DNA of 64,000 nucleotides from Paracoccus marinus (GTDB taxonomy: Bacteria > Pseudomonadota > Alphaproteobacteria > Rhodobacterales > Rhodobacteraceae): positions 248,001-312,000 of the forward strand of contig NZ_VJYZ01000005.1 in assembly GCF_007018965.1 (NCBI RefSeq). Direction: 5' to 3'. Every line of letters begins with the position of its first letter. Position 1 is the stretch's first letter. The notes beneath the pieces were generated by a model. That model did not search any database. It was given only the letters and a program-made list of their open reading frames with translations, and was not told the DNA's origin. The position numbers were made by a program, and so were the translations under genes. Shown piece by piece: positions 52,714-61,481 of this stretch.

Positions 52714-53916
52714 TCACTCGACCGGCGGATAGGACGCGTCCCGGACCTCGGTCGTGAACGGCCCGGACATGCCTTCGAACGTGGTGTTCGTGAACGCCAC
52801 CACCGACATCTTCCGCGCGGGGTCGACGAACCAGCTGTGGCCGTAGGCACCGCCCCATTGCAGGGTGCCCGCCGACTGCGGCGTGCCCGCGGCGGCCGGG
52901 TCGTCCAGGATCGCCCAGCCATAGCCGAACCCCCAGCCCGGCCCCTGTGTCGCGGCCTGCGCGCCGACGGTGTCGTTCGTCATCGTGGTCACGGTTGCGG
53001 CTTTCAGGATACCGCCGCCGCCCGTGCGGATCGCTTCGAGGAAGGTCATGAAATCGCCCGCCGTCCCGACCATCCCGCCGCCACCCGACGGATACGACGT
53101 CGCATCCAGCGCCCGGGCGGGCGCGAAAAGCGCGCCTTTGTTGCCCAGGGGAACGAACTGGCCATCGGTCATGCGCGCGGGCACGGGGTCGCCGTCCGCA
53201 TAGGGCACCGCCAGCCGCGCCGGGTCCGTCACGGTAAAGCCCGTGTCCGTCATGCCAAGGGGACCCGTAACCGCGTTTTCCACCGCATCAGACAGCGGCT
53301 GGCCCGTCACCTGTTCTACGACCCCGCCCAGCACGTCGATGCCCAGCGAATAGCCCCAACCCTCACCGGGCCGGAACTTCAGCGGCGCCTGCGCGAGGCG
53401 ATGCAGGTTCTCGTCCAGCGACAGCCCCGGCTGGTCCAGCCCGTCCGACACGTCAAGCCGGTCGTAGTCGCTGTCCATCGGCTCGATGAACCGGTAGCTG
53501 AGGCCCGAGGTGTGGGTCAGCAGCTGTTCCAGCGTGATCGTGGGCGCGGTGCCGTCCGGCAGGCGCGGCGCGAAGTCGGGCAGGTATTTCGTCACCGGAT
53601 CGTCCAGCCCGACGCGGCCATCCTCGACCAGCCGCATGAAGGTGGCCGAGACCATGGGCTTGGTCACCGAGGCAAGGCGGAAGATCACGTCCTCGCGCAT
53701 CGGCGTCCCGGCCTCGCGGTCGGCCATGCCGGCGGCGCGGTGATAGACGACCTTGCCGTCGACCGAGACGAGAACGACCGCCCCCACGATCCGGTCCTCG
53801 GCGATGGCGCGGTCGATGACCGCGTCCATGCGGGCGGCGATGTCGGGGCTCGGTTCCGCCAGCACCGGCAGGGCGCCGGCCAGAAGGGCGGCGAAGGCAA
53901 GGGAAACGGATCGCAT
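52714..53916 (-). CDS. Exported serine hydrolase (class C beta-lactamase-like fold)
   Basis: This is a 400-residue protein with a signal peptide (MRSVSLAFAALLAGALPVLA). The active-site Ser/Lys pair is SVTK in LASVTKPMVSATFM. The second motif is GYSLGIDVLG, where class C beta-lactamases have YAN, and HSWFVDP stands for the third KTG/HxG motif. This pattern suits an esterase or peptide hydrolase more than a true beta-lactamase. AGGAGA precedes the ATG at 53916. It lies about 90 bases downstream of tRNA-Ser on the same strand. Confidence 0.85.
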   Translation of the reverse strand: MRSVSLAFAALLAGALPVLAEPSPDIAARMDAVIDRAIAEDRIVGAVVLVSVDGKVVYHRAAGMADREAGTPMREDVIFRLASVTKPMVSATFMRLVEDGRVGLDDPVTKYLPDFAPRLPDGTAPTITLEQLLTHTSGLSYRFIEPMDSDYDRLDVSDGLDQPGLSLDENLHRLAQAPLKFRPGEGWGYSLGIDVLGGVVEQVTGQPLSDAVENAVTGPLGMTDTGFTVTDPARLAVPYADGDPVPARMTDGQFVPLGNKGALFAPARALDATSYPSGGGGMVGTAGDFMTFLEAIRTGGGGILKAATVTTMTNDTVGAQAATQGPGWGFGYGWAILDDPAAAGTPQSAGTLQWGGAYGHSWFVDPARKMSVVAFTNTTFEGMSGPFTTEVRDASYPPVE

Positions 53917-54009
53917 GCTCGATCTCCTGTGGGTCACACGGAAGACCGATCTAGGCAGGGGTGCGATCGGGAAAAAGGGGCGCGCGAGAATGGGTTTGGG
54001 CCGTTCCCG

Positions 54010-54096
54010 CGGAGGCGGTGGGATTCGAACCCACGGAGGGCTTTCACCCTCGTCGGTTTTCAAGACCGGTGCATTAAACCACTCTGCCACGCCTCC
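54010..54096 (-). tRNA. tRNA-Ser (anticodon TGA)
   Basis: A complete class II cloverleaf. The acceptor GGAGGCG (54090-54096) pairs with 54011-54017, the anticodon loop CTTGAAA carries TGA, and there is a long variable arm (GAGGGTGAAAGCCCTC) and a TTCGAAT T-loop. The discriminator is G at 54010; CCA is not encoded. It reads UCA and other UCN serine codons. Confidence 0.96.
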
Positions 54097-54282
54097 TGCG
54101 GGCGCGCCTCGGTAGCTCACTCCGCTGCCTTGGGCAAGCGGGCGCTTGTCGCCCGCATGCGCCGCTGCTAAGCGTTCGGGCATGAGCGCACGCGCCGCCA
54201 CCACCTGCTGCATTACCGCCTGACGAAGCACCGGCGGGCCGTTCATGCATGACCGATGAACCCCGCCCACGGGGAAGCCATC

Positions 54283-55680
54283 ATGGTCGAGATCAAGCTG
54301 ACGAACACCCGCACCCGCCGGAAAGAGGCCTTTGCCCCGATCGATCCGGCGAACGTCCGCATGTATCTGTGCGGGCCGACGGTCTATGACCGCGCGCATC
54401 TGGGGAACGCGCGCCCGGTGATCGTATTCGACGTGCTGCTGCGGCTGCTCCGTCACGTCCATGGCGAGGGCTGCGTGACCTATGTCCGCAACTTCACCGA
54501 CGTGGACGACAAGATCAACGCCCGCGCGGCCGCGACCGGGCGGCCGATCCGCGACATCACCGACGAGACGATCGGCTGGTACCACGCCGACATGGATGCG
54601 CTCGGCGCGGCGCGCCCCGACCACGAGCCGCGCGCGACCGACTACATCGCGCAGATGGTCGACATGACGGGCGAGCTGATCGCCAAGGGGCATGCCTACG
54701 AGACCGAGGGGCACGTCCTTTTCGATGTCCGGTCATTCCCGGACTACGGCAAGCTTTCGGGCCGGTCGGTGGACGACATGATCGCGGGCGCGCGGGTCGA
54801 GGTCGCGCCGTTCAAGCGCGATCCGATGGATTTCGTCCTGTGGAAGCCGTCGGACGCCGACACCTCCGGCTGGGACAGCCCGTGGGGCCGCGGCCGCCCC
54901 GGCTGGCACATCGAATGCTCCGCCATGTCCAAGGCGCTGCTGGGCGACAGCTTCGACATCCACGGCGGCGGCATCGACCTGCAGTTCCCGCACCACGAGA
55001 ACGAGATCGCGCAAAGCTGCTGCGCCAGCCCGCAAGCCGACTTCGCCCGCGTCTGGCTGCACAACGAGATGCTGCAGGTCGAGGGGCGGAAGATGTCGAA
55101 GTCGCTCGGCAACTTCTTCACAGTGCGCGACCTGCTGGACGGGGGCACGCCCGGCGAGGTGATCCGCTTAGTGTTCCTGATGACGCATTACAGGAAGCCG
55201 ATGGACTGGACCGCCGACAAGGCGCGCGAGGCGGAAGCCACGCTGCGGAAATGGCATGCGCTGGCGGCCGGGGCTCAGGATCGCGGCCATCTGGATGCAG
55301 GGATCGTGGACCTGCTCGCCGATGACCTGAACACGGCCGGGGCGCTGTCGCGGCTGCACGCGATGGCGCGCGACCTGGCCGAGAACGCGACCCGCGACTG
55401 CCACGTGGAAAAAGGCATCTTTCTGTCCTCGGCCCGGTTGCTGGGGCTGTTGCTGCCCGGCATGGACGGCTGGCTTTCGGCCGGCCCGGACCTTTCGGCG
55501 CAGGCCGCGCGTCTTGTCCGGTTGCGCGACGAGGCAAAGGCCAGCCGCGACTTCGCCGCGCTCGATGCGTTCAAGGCGGCGCTCACGGATGCGGGCGTGA
55601 TCATCCGCATGAACCGCGACGGGGTCGAGCTTGACCCCTCGCCGTCGTTCGACGCGGCCAAGCTGGCGGCGCTGTCGTGA
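54283..55680 (+). CDS. cysS: Cysteine--tRNA ligase
   Basis: This 465-residue class I synthetase charges tRNA-Cys. The zinc-binding and HIGH region is [19 protein letters not shown], the metal site continues in [14 protein letters not shown], and KMSKS appears as [11 protein letters not shown] chose the ATG at 54283 (MVEIKLTNT), with GGGGAAG seven bases upstream, over the in-frame ATG at 54256. The stop overlaps the GTG start of cimA. Confidence 0.95.
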   Translation: MVEIKLTNTRTRRKEAFAPIDPANVRMYLCGPTVYDRAHLGNARPVIVFDVLLRLLRHVHGEGCVTYVRNFTDVDDKINARAAATGRPIRDITDETIGWYHADMDALGAARPDHEPRATDYIAQMVDMTGELIAKGHAYETEGHVLFDVRSFPDYGKLSGRSVDDMIAGARVEVAPFKRDPMDFVLWKPSDADTSGWDSPWGRGRPGWHIECSAMSKALLGDSFDIHGGGIDLQFPHHENEIAQSCCASPQADFARVWLHNEMLQVEGRKMSKSLGNFFTVRDLLDGGTPGEVIRLVFLMTHYRKPMDWTADKAREAEATLRKWHALAAGAQDRGHLDAGIVDLLADDLNTAGALSRLHAMARDLAENATRDCHVEKGIFLSSARLLGLLLPGMDGWLSAGPDLSAQAARLVRLRDEAKASRDFAALDAFKAALTDAGVIIRMNRDGVELDPSPSFDAAKLAALS

Positions 55681-57311
55681 CCGAGCGGCTTTACCTTTAC
55701 GACACCACCTTGCGCGACGGGCAGCAGACGCAGGGGGTCCAGTTCTCGGCCGCCGAAAAGGCCGAGATCGCGGCGATGCTCGACGATCTCGGCGTCGATT
55801 ACATCGAGGGCGGCTGGCCCGGCGCGAACCCGACCGACAGCGACTTCTTTGCCGCCGCGCCCGCCACCCGCGCCACCCTGACCGCCTTTGGCATGACCCG
55901 CCGCGCGGGCCGGTCGGCGCAGAACGACGACGTGCTGGCGGCGGTGCTGGACGCGGGCACCCGCGCCGTCTGCCTGGTCGGCAAGACCCACGACTACCAC
56001 GTGACGCACGCGCTGGGGACGACGCTGGACGAGAACCTGCGCGGCATCGCCGAGTCTGTCGCGCAGGTCGTGAGCAAGGGCCGCGAGGCGATCTTCGACG
56101 CCGAGCATTTCTTCGACGGCTACAAGGCCGATCCCGCCTATGCGCTCGCCTGCCTCGCCGCCGCGCGGGACGCGGGCGCGCGCTGGCTGGTCCTGTGCGA
56201 CACCAACGGCGGAACGCTGCCGTCCGAAACAGGCCGGATCGTGGCCGAGGTGATCGCCTCGGGCTTTGCGGGCGCGCAGATCGGCATCCACTGCCATGAC
56301 GACACCGGGAACGCCGTCGCCTGCACGCTGGCGGCGGTCGAGGCGGGGGCGCGGCAGGTGCAGGGCACGCTCAATGGCCTCGGCGAGCGCTGCGGCAACG
56401 CGAGCCTCACCACCCTGATCCCGACGCTGATGATCAAGGAACCCTTCGCCTCGACCCTGAAGGTCGGGGTGACCGGCGAGGGCCTGTCGCGACTGACCCG
56501 GATCTCGCGCCGCCTGGACGAGATCCTGAACCGCGCGCCGCTGCGGCCCGCGCCTTACGTCGGCGCGTCGGCGTTCGCCCACAAGGCCGGGCTGCACGCC
56601 AGCGCGATCCTGAAATCCCCGCGCACCTACGAACACGTGGACCCCGCATCGGTCGGGAACGAGCGCGTCATCCCGATGTCGAACCAGGCCGGGCAATCGA
56701 ACCTGCGCGCGCGTCTTGCCGGTGCGGGAATCGCGGTCGAGCCGGGCGATCCCGCGCTTAGCCGCATCCTCGATCTGGTTAAGACGCGCGAGGATCAGGG
56801 CTATGCCTATGACGGCGCGCAGGCGTCGTTCGAGCTGCTGGCGCTGGATGAACTAGGGCGGCTCCCGCGCCTCTTCGACGTGGAACGCTACCGCGTCACG
56901 GTCGAGCGGCGGCTGAACGCGGTCGGGCGGCGGATATCCGTCGCCGAGGCGGTGGTGACGGTGCGGACCGACGCGGGCACCGTGATGTCGGCGAGCGACG
57001 GCGCGGACGCGGATGGCGGTGATCGCGGCCCCGTCCACGCGCTGTGGGCGGCGCTCGCCAAGGACCTGGGGCCGTGGCAGGGGTCGATCGACGACATGGC
57101 GCTGGCGGATTTCCGGGTGCGGATCATCGGCGCGGGCACCGACGCCGTGACCCGCGTCATCATCGACAGCGCGGACGGGGCAGGGCGGTCGTGGTCCACC
57201 GTGGGCGTGTCGGCCAACATCGTCGATGCAAGCTTCGAGGCGCTGGTGGACGCGATCCGCTGGAAGCTGGTCCGTGACGGGGCGGGGTCGGGTCCGGGGT
57301 TGACGTCGTGA
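55677..57311 (+). CDS. cimA: (R)-citramalate synthase
   Basis: This 544-residue enzyme of the HMGL/isopropylmalate-synthase family condenses pyruvate and acetyl-CoA to citramalate, a threonine-independent route to isoleucine. The TIM barrel begins [15 protein letters not shown] and carries the metal-binding [14 protein letters not shown] and the [13 protein letters not shown] loop. The C-terminal regulatory domain (about 420-530) resembles LeuA. The start is GTG at 55677, overlapping the cysS stop. Together with ilvBN in this window it makes branched-chain amino acids. Confidence 0.92.
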   Translation: MTERLYLYDTTLRDGQQTQGVQFSAAEKAEIAAMLDDLGVDYIEGGWPGANPTDSDFFAAAPATRATLTAFGMTRRAGRSAQNDDVLAAVLDAGTRAVCLVGKTHDYHVTHALGTTLDENLRGIAESVAQVVSKGREAIFDAEHFFDGYKADPAYALACLAAARDAGARWLVLCDTNGGTLPSETGRIVAEVIASGFAGAQIGIHCHDDTGNAVACTLAAVEAGARQVQGTLNGLGERCGNASLTTLIPTLMIKEPFASTLKVGVTGEGLSRLTRISRRLDEILNRAPLRPAPYVGASAFAHKAGLHASAILKSPRTYEHVDPASVGNERVIPMSNQAGQSNLRARLAGAGIAVEPGDPALSRILDLVKTREDQGYAYDGAQASFELLALDELGRLPRLFDVERYRVTVERRLNAVGRRISVAEAVVTVRTDAGTVMSASDGADADGGDRGPVHALWAALAKDLGPWQGSIDDMALADFRVRIIGAGTDAVTRVIIDSADGAGRSWSTVGVSANIVDASFEALVDAIRWKLVRDGAGSGPGLTS

Positions 57312-58066
57312 GCGACGCGCTGACCATGCTTGCGGACCTGTTGCGTCGGGACGATCCCGACCGGCACGCGATGGCGATGCTGGCGCCCGCCCGCGCGCGG
57401 GCACGGCTGGTCACCCTGTATGCGCTGAACCTTGAACTTGCGCGCACCCCGCTGGGCGCCCGCGATCCGCTGCTGGCGCAGATGCGGGTGCAATGGTGGA
57501 TCGACCACCTCGCCGACATGGCGCGGGCCGAGCCGCCGCCGCACGAGCTGCTGACGCCGCTTTTCGCCGCATGGGGGCGCGACGCGGCGGCTCTGTCCAC
57601 GCTGGCCGAGGGTCGGCTGCGCGACGCCGAGCGCGCGCCCTTTGACAGCGCGGACGCGCTTTGCGGCTATATCGACGGCACGGCGGGGGTGTTGATGGCG
57701 GCCGCCGCGCGGGCCGTGGACATGCCTGCCGGGGCCGCGAGCGCCGTTGCCGCGCAGGCGCGGGGCGCGGGCCTTGCCGCCTGGCTGTCGGCCGAGCCGC
57801 AGCTGGCGGAACTGGGGTCGGGTCTTGCCGATCCCGCCTTGCGCCCCGGACTGGCCCGGCTGGGGCTGGCGGCGCTTGCGCGCGCGCGCGGCGCCCGCCG
57901 CAGCGTTCCGCGCGGGCCGGGTGTCGTGCTGTTCGCGGGCGCGGGTGCGGGTGTGCGGTTGCGGGCGATCGGGGCCGGGAACACCGCCCCGCCGCCGTCC
58001 GACTTCGCCCGCCGCGCGGCGCTGGCGCGCCTGGCCCTGACCGGGCGCTGGTGGGTCGGGCGTTAA
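57308..58066 (+). CDS. Squalene/phytoene synthase-fold protein (NDUFAF6-like)
   Basis: This 252-residue helical protein has the family segment LVTLYALNLELAR and QMRVQWWIDHLADM, which retains one Asp-xxx-Asp. The second Asp-rich motif that true phytoene or squalene synthases need for diphosphate binding is not visible. Short proteins of this type occur in many alphaproteobacteria and correspond to the mitochondrial complex I assembly factor NDUFAF6. The GTG start at 57308 overlaps the cimA stop. No carotenoid genes are nearby, so a pigment role is unlikely. Confidence 0.72.
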   Translation: MSDALTMLADLLRRDDPDRHAMAMLAPARARARLVTLYALNLELARTPLGARDPLLAQMRVQWWIDHLADMARAEPPPHELLTPLFAAWGRDAAALSTLAEGRLRDAERAPFDSADALCGYIDGTAGVLMAAAARAVDMPAGAASAVAAQARGAGLAAWLSAEPQLAELGSGLADPALRPGLARLGLAALARARGARRSVPRGPGVVLFAGAGAGVRLRAIGAGNTAPPPSDFARRAALARLALTGRWWVGR

Positions 58067-58157
58067 GCCGATCTTCAGGCTTCTGTGCGAGACCATGCGC
58101 GACCTTTTCAGGATGCGCCATGTTCCCCGCCTTCCCCCACCACCCCGGACCGTGTGC

Positions 58158-59222
58158 ATGAGACGCGTTCGCGTGCTCGTCATCGACGACAGCCTGACCA
58201 TGCGCCGGCTGATCGGTCTGGCGCTTGCCGCCGACCCGCGGATCGAGGTTGTGGGCGAGGCGTGCAACCCCCTGCAGGCCCGCCACAAGATCGCCGATCT
58301 CAGGCCCGACGTGCTGACGCTGGATGTCGAGATGCCGGACGAATCCGGCCTGGCCTTCCTGCGCAGCCTGATGGCCGTCAGGCCGATGCCCGTCGTGATG
58401 GTGTCGTCGGGCACCCATTCCGGCAGCGCCGCCGCGATCGAGGCGCTGTCGCTGGGTGCCGTGGACTGCGTGGGCAAGCCCGCCTCGGCCGACACGGCGG
58501 CAAGCTTTGCGATGCTGCCCGACCTGGTCGCGGCGGCGGCCTGCGCGCGGGTTCGCCCGCGCCACCCGGGCGCGCCGTCCGCCGCGCCCGCACACCCGCC
58601 GGGGCAATCGGCGGCGCGGTTCCAGTGGAACGGCCGCGTCGTCCTGATCGGGTCGTCCACGGGCGGGGTCGAGGCGCTGGAACGCATCCTCATGCACTAC
58701 CCAGCCGACTGCCCGCCGACCCTTATCACCCAGCACATGCCGGCCGAGTTCCTGGCCAGCCTCGCGCAGCGTCTGGACCGGACGATGGCGCCGCGGGTCG
58801 CGCTGGCCCGGGACGGCGCGCCGCTTGCGCCCGGTTACGTCCACATCGCGCCCGGCGCCGACACCCATCTGGTCGTGGGCGCCGGCCCGACGCCCGCCTG
58901 CCTGCTGGTGCCGGGCGAAAAGCGCAACTGCCACCGCCCGTCCGCCGATGTCCTGTTCGAATCCGCCGCCCGGCTTGGCCCCCGCGCCGTGGGCGTGGTC
59001 CTGACCGGCATGGGCGTGGACGGCGCGGCGGGGCTGCTGCGGATGCGCATGGCGGGCGCGCTGTGCCTGGCGCAGGACCGCGAAAGCTCGGTCGTCTGGG
59101 GGATGCCGCGGGTCGCGCTGGAAAACGGCGCGGCCGAACGCGCGGTGCCGCTGCTTGAGCTGGGGCCCGAGATTTTGCGCGCCACCGCGATCGGCAACCG
59201 GCAGATGGCGCGGCTGGGGTGA
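58158..59222 (+). CDS. cheB: Chemotaxis response regulator protein-glutamate methylesterase CheB
   Basis: This 354-residue protein is a receiver domain plus methylesterase. The receiver has RVLVIDDSLTMRR and phospho-acceptor Asp56 (LTLDVEMP). The esterase has the catalytic Ser in GSSTGG (Ser167), the His in TQHMP (His193) and the Asp in TGMGVDGA. CheB removes methyl groups from chemoreceptors. I chose the ATG at 58158 (MRRVRVLVIDDS). No cheA, cheW, cheR or receptor gene is in the window, so it is an orphan copy. Confidence 0.9.
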   Translation: MRRVRVLVIDDSLTMRRLIGLALAADPRIEVVGEACNPLQARHKIADLRPDVLTLDVEMPDESGLAFLRSLMAVRPMPVVMVSSGTHSGSAAAIEALSLGAVDCVGKPASADTAASFAMLPDLVAAAACARVRPRHPGAPSAAPAHPPGQSAARFQWNGRVVLIGSSTGGVEALERILMHYPADCPPTLITQHMPAEFLASLAQRLDRTMAPRVALARDGAPLAPGYVHIAPGADTHLVVGAGPTPACLLVPGEKRNCHRPSADVLFESAARLGPRAVGVVLTGMGVDGAAGLLRMRMAGALCLAQDRESSVVWGMPRVALENGAAERAVPLLELGPEILRATAIGNRQMARLG

Positions 59223-59253
59223 TCGTATCGTGCCGCGGGCAGTCGTCGGACGG

Positions 59254-59496
59254 TCAGCGCCGCTCCATCCGGTAGTTGCCTTCGGGCAGGTTCAGCGCCG
59301 CGCGCAGCTCGTCCAGCTGCTCGATGCTCAGCACGACGGCGGTCAGCAGGTCGCCGTCGTCGGATGCCTGCGAAACCACGACGCGGTCGTCGAACGCGGT
59401 GATCACGACGTCCTCGAAAAGCGGCCGGCTGCCCTGCCGCACCTCGTCGATGAGGGTGACGACGGTCGCGTCGAACTCGTGCTCGATGGTGAACAT
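59254..59496 (-). CDS. Conserved small protein of unknown function
   Basis: This 80-residue acidic protein (MFTIEHEFDATVVTLIDEV start) has an alternating strand pattern and ends NLPEGNYRMERR. I recall similar short proteins in other Rhodobacteraceae, but no function is known. AAGGAA lies eight bases before the ATG. It converges with cheB (31-base gap) and diverges from the M48 peptidase gene. Confidence 0.7.
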   Translation of the reverse strand: MFTIEHEFDATVVTLIDEVRQGSRPLFEDVVITAFDDRVVVSQASDDGDLLTAVVLSIEQLDELRAALNLPEGNYRMERR

Positions 59497-59677
59497 GCGC
59501 GGTTCCTTCGGTCGTGGCGACGGTGGTCCGATGACCCGGCGATGCCGTGCCCCGAACTCCGGTGCCGTCCGCGCCCGAACATTCGCGTGAAGCCTGCCAA
59601 AGTGCAACCGCGACCATAGCGCGGGGGATCGTTCCTGACTAAGGTGCCCGGACCCGACCAGCATTCAAGCGGCCCCG

Positions 59678-60463
59678 ATGCACCCCACGTTGCACCCCAC
59701 CAAGACCCTTCGCACCCTGGCCGCGCTGGCGCTGGCAACCGCGATGACGGCCTGCGCGCCCGCCGGGCCGCCGGTCCTGCCGCCCGACAGCGCCAGCCCG
59801 AACATGCCGCCGCCCGCGCCGCAATCGGGAACCTCGCTCAGGTCGGACACGCCGTCGCAGGCGGCGGGCAATTTCCTGTCGGTGCTGCGCTCGATGGAAC
59901 CTGCGATCGAGCGTGAGTGCCTCGTCCGCCGCACCACGCCGATTAACTGCGACTACCAGTTCGTCGTGGACGACCGCACCGGGCTTGAACCGAACGCCTT
60001 CCAGACCATCGACCGGCAGGGGCGGCCGATCATCGGCTTCACGCTGTCGCTTCTGACCGCGGCGAACAACACCGACGAGCTGGCCTTTGTGGTTGGCCAT
60101 GAGGCGTCGCACCACATCCTCAACCACCTGCGCCAGCGCGAATCCGCGGCCGCCGCCGGGGCGATCATCGTCACCGGCATCGCCGCCGCCAGCGGCGCGA
60201 GCATCACTTCGGTCGAGGTGGCGCAGCGCATCGGCGCGCAGATGGGCGCGCGCTACTATTCCAAGGAATGGGAGCTTCAGGCCGACTACCTTGGCGCCAT
60301 CATCGCCATGCGCGGCGGCTACGACCCGGAACGGGGCGCGCTGTTCTTTGCCCGGATGCCGGACCCCGGTGACCAGATCCTGGGATCGCACCCGTCGCGC
60401 GCCGCGCGGCAGGCTCAGGTGACGAAGGCGGTCGCGGACGTGCGGACGGGCCGGATCAGCTAG
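59678..60463 (+). CDS. M48-family metallopeptidase, probable lipoprotein
   Basis: This 261-residue protein has a signal sequence ending in a lipobox-like MTAC (Cys about residue 26) followed by a Pro-rich linker. The zinc site HEASH (in VVGHEASHHILNHL, near residue 141) and a later ELQADYLGAIIAM segment provide the third ligand, as in BepA/M48 proteases. M48 lipoproteins act in outer-membrane protein quality control. The length is short for BepA, since no TPR domain is present. Confidence 0.82.
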   Translation: MHPTLHPTKTLRTLAALALATAMTACAPAGPPVLPPDSASPNMPPPAPQSGTSLRSDTPSQAAGNFLSVLRSMEPAIERECLVRRTTPINCDYQFVVDDRTGLEPNAFQTIDRQGRPIIGFTLSLLTAANNTDELAFVVGHEASHHILNHLRQRESAAAAGAIIVTGIAAASGASITSVEVAQRIGAQMGARYYSKEWELQADYLGAIIAMRGGYDPERGALFFARMPDPGDQILGSHPSRAARQAQVTKAVADVRTGRIS

Positions 60464-60601
60464 GCTCGCCCTTCGGTTGTTGCCCGGCAGCAACAATCCC
60501 GCGCTGGGTGCAAGCGATTGCAGCGATATCCACAGATTTAAGTTCCTGCGGCCACGCGGCTAGGCAATATTCCGCTTATTGTCAGCGGAGCCGGGAAAGA
60601 A

Positions 60602-60901
60602 TTGATCGGGGTCATTTTGTGGAGCAGCGCGGACCAGAAACGGGCCGTCATCTGGTGCGAGAACAACGGCGGGTTGGCATATCTGGAATCGGCGCGCGAC
60701 TTCACGGACGAGGGTTGGCCCGACTGCGGCGAGATCGTGCACCTGTCCGAGGAACGCGCCGCCGGCTTCCATTACGCCCGCTCGGTCCGGCGCTGGACCG
60801 ACCAGCACCCGTCGAGCGCGGCAGGCGCGGCGCATGTCCGCGCGGTTCCCGCGCCGACCAGCAACTGCGACCACCCGCCCGCCCGCGTCGCCTGCGGCTG
60901 A
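60602..60901 (+). CDS. Conserved small hypothetical protein
   Basis: This 99-residue protein starts at a TTG (60602) with GGGAAAGAA just before it; no ATG is in a suitable place. The core LWSSADQKRAVIWCENNGGLAYLES resembles small Rhodobacteraceae proteins that read VIWCEDHGDLAY. The C-terminal 35 residues are Ala/Pro-rich. The function is unknown. It converges on ilvN with a 10-base gap. Confidence 0.55.
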   Translation: MIGVILWSSADQKRAVIWCENNGGLAYLESARDFTDEGWPDCGEIVHLSEERAAGFHYARSVRRWTDQHPSSAAGAAHVRAVPAPTSNCDHPPARVACG

Positions 60902-60911
60902 CGCGCGCGGC

Positions 60912-61472
60912 TCAGTTGCCCCGCACCAGCGCCGCAACCCCGGTCCGCGCCAGGTCGCATAGTCCCAGCGGCCGCATCATGTCGGCAAAGGCGTCCAGCT
61001 TCTCGGGCGCGCCGGTGATTTCGAAGACGAAGCTTTCCAGCGTCGAATCGACCACCTTGGCGCGGTAGATGTCGGCGATCCGCAGCGCCTCGACCCGCTT
61101 GTCGCCGGTGCCGCGCACCTTGAACAACCCCAGCTCGCGCTCGACGCTCGGCCCTTCGACTGTCAGGTCGTTGACGCTGTGGACCGGGACGATGCGGCCG
61201 ACCTGCGCCTTGATCTGTTCGATCACGGCGGGCGTGCCGCGCGTGACGATGGTGATGCGGGACCGATGCCCGGCGTGGTCGATCTCGGCCACGGTCAGGC
61301 TGTCGATGTTGTAGCCCCGCCCCGAGAACAGGCCGATCACGCGCGCCAGCACGCCCGCCTCGTTGTCGACGATCACCGCGAGGGTGTGGCGTTCCTCGGC
61401 CTGCGCGTTCGGGTCGCGCAGGTCGTAGGCGGAATGGCTGGATGCGCCCTGCGAAAGCTTGAGGTTCGACAT
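60912..61472 (-). CDS. ilvN: Acetolactate synthase small (regulatory) subunit
   Basis: This 186-residue regulatory subunit binds valine and activates the catalytic subunit. The N-terminal ACT domain starts HTLAVIVDNEAGVLARVIGL with FSGRGYNIDSLTV, followed by IVPVHSVNDLT and a C-terminal ALS_ss domain. It starts nine bases after the ilvB stop on the same strand, so the two subunits are made together. Confidence 0.94.
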   Translation of the reverse strand: MSNLKLSQGASSHSAYDLRDPNAQAEERHTLAVIVDNEAGVLARVIGLFSGRGYNIDSLTVAEIDHAGHRSRITIVTRGTPAVIEQIKAQVGRIVPVHSVNDLTVEGPSVERELGLFKVRGTGDKRVEALRIADIYRAKVVDSTLESFVFEITGAPEKLDAFADMMRPLGLCDLARTGVAALVRGN

Positions 61473-61481
61473 GATGTTTCC

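Noticed and set aside
49437..52922. 1161-codon open frame antisense to the RND pump gene
   Set aside because: It is His/Arg/Gly-rich with no fold signature, and it exactly mirrors a well-supported gene; a GC-driven shadow.
53971..53975. T5 tract (minus strand) downstream of tRNA-Ser as a terminator
   Set aside because: No stable stem lies directly before the T-run.
54241..54261. GTTCAT-N9-ATGAAC inverted repeat before cysS
   Set aside because: Short arms, no promoter elements aligned with it; likely chance.
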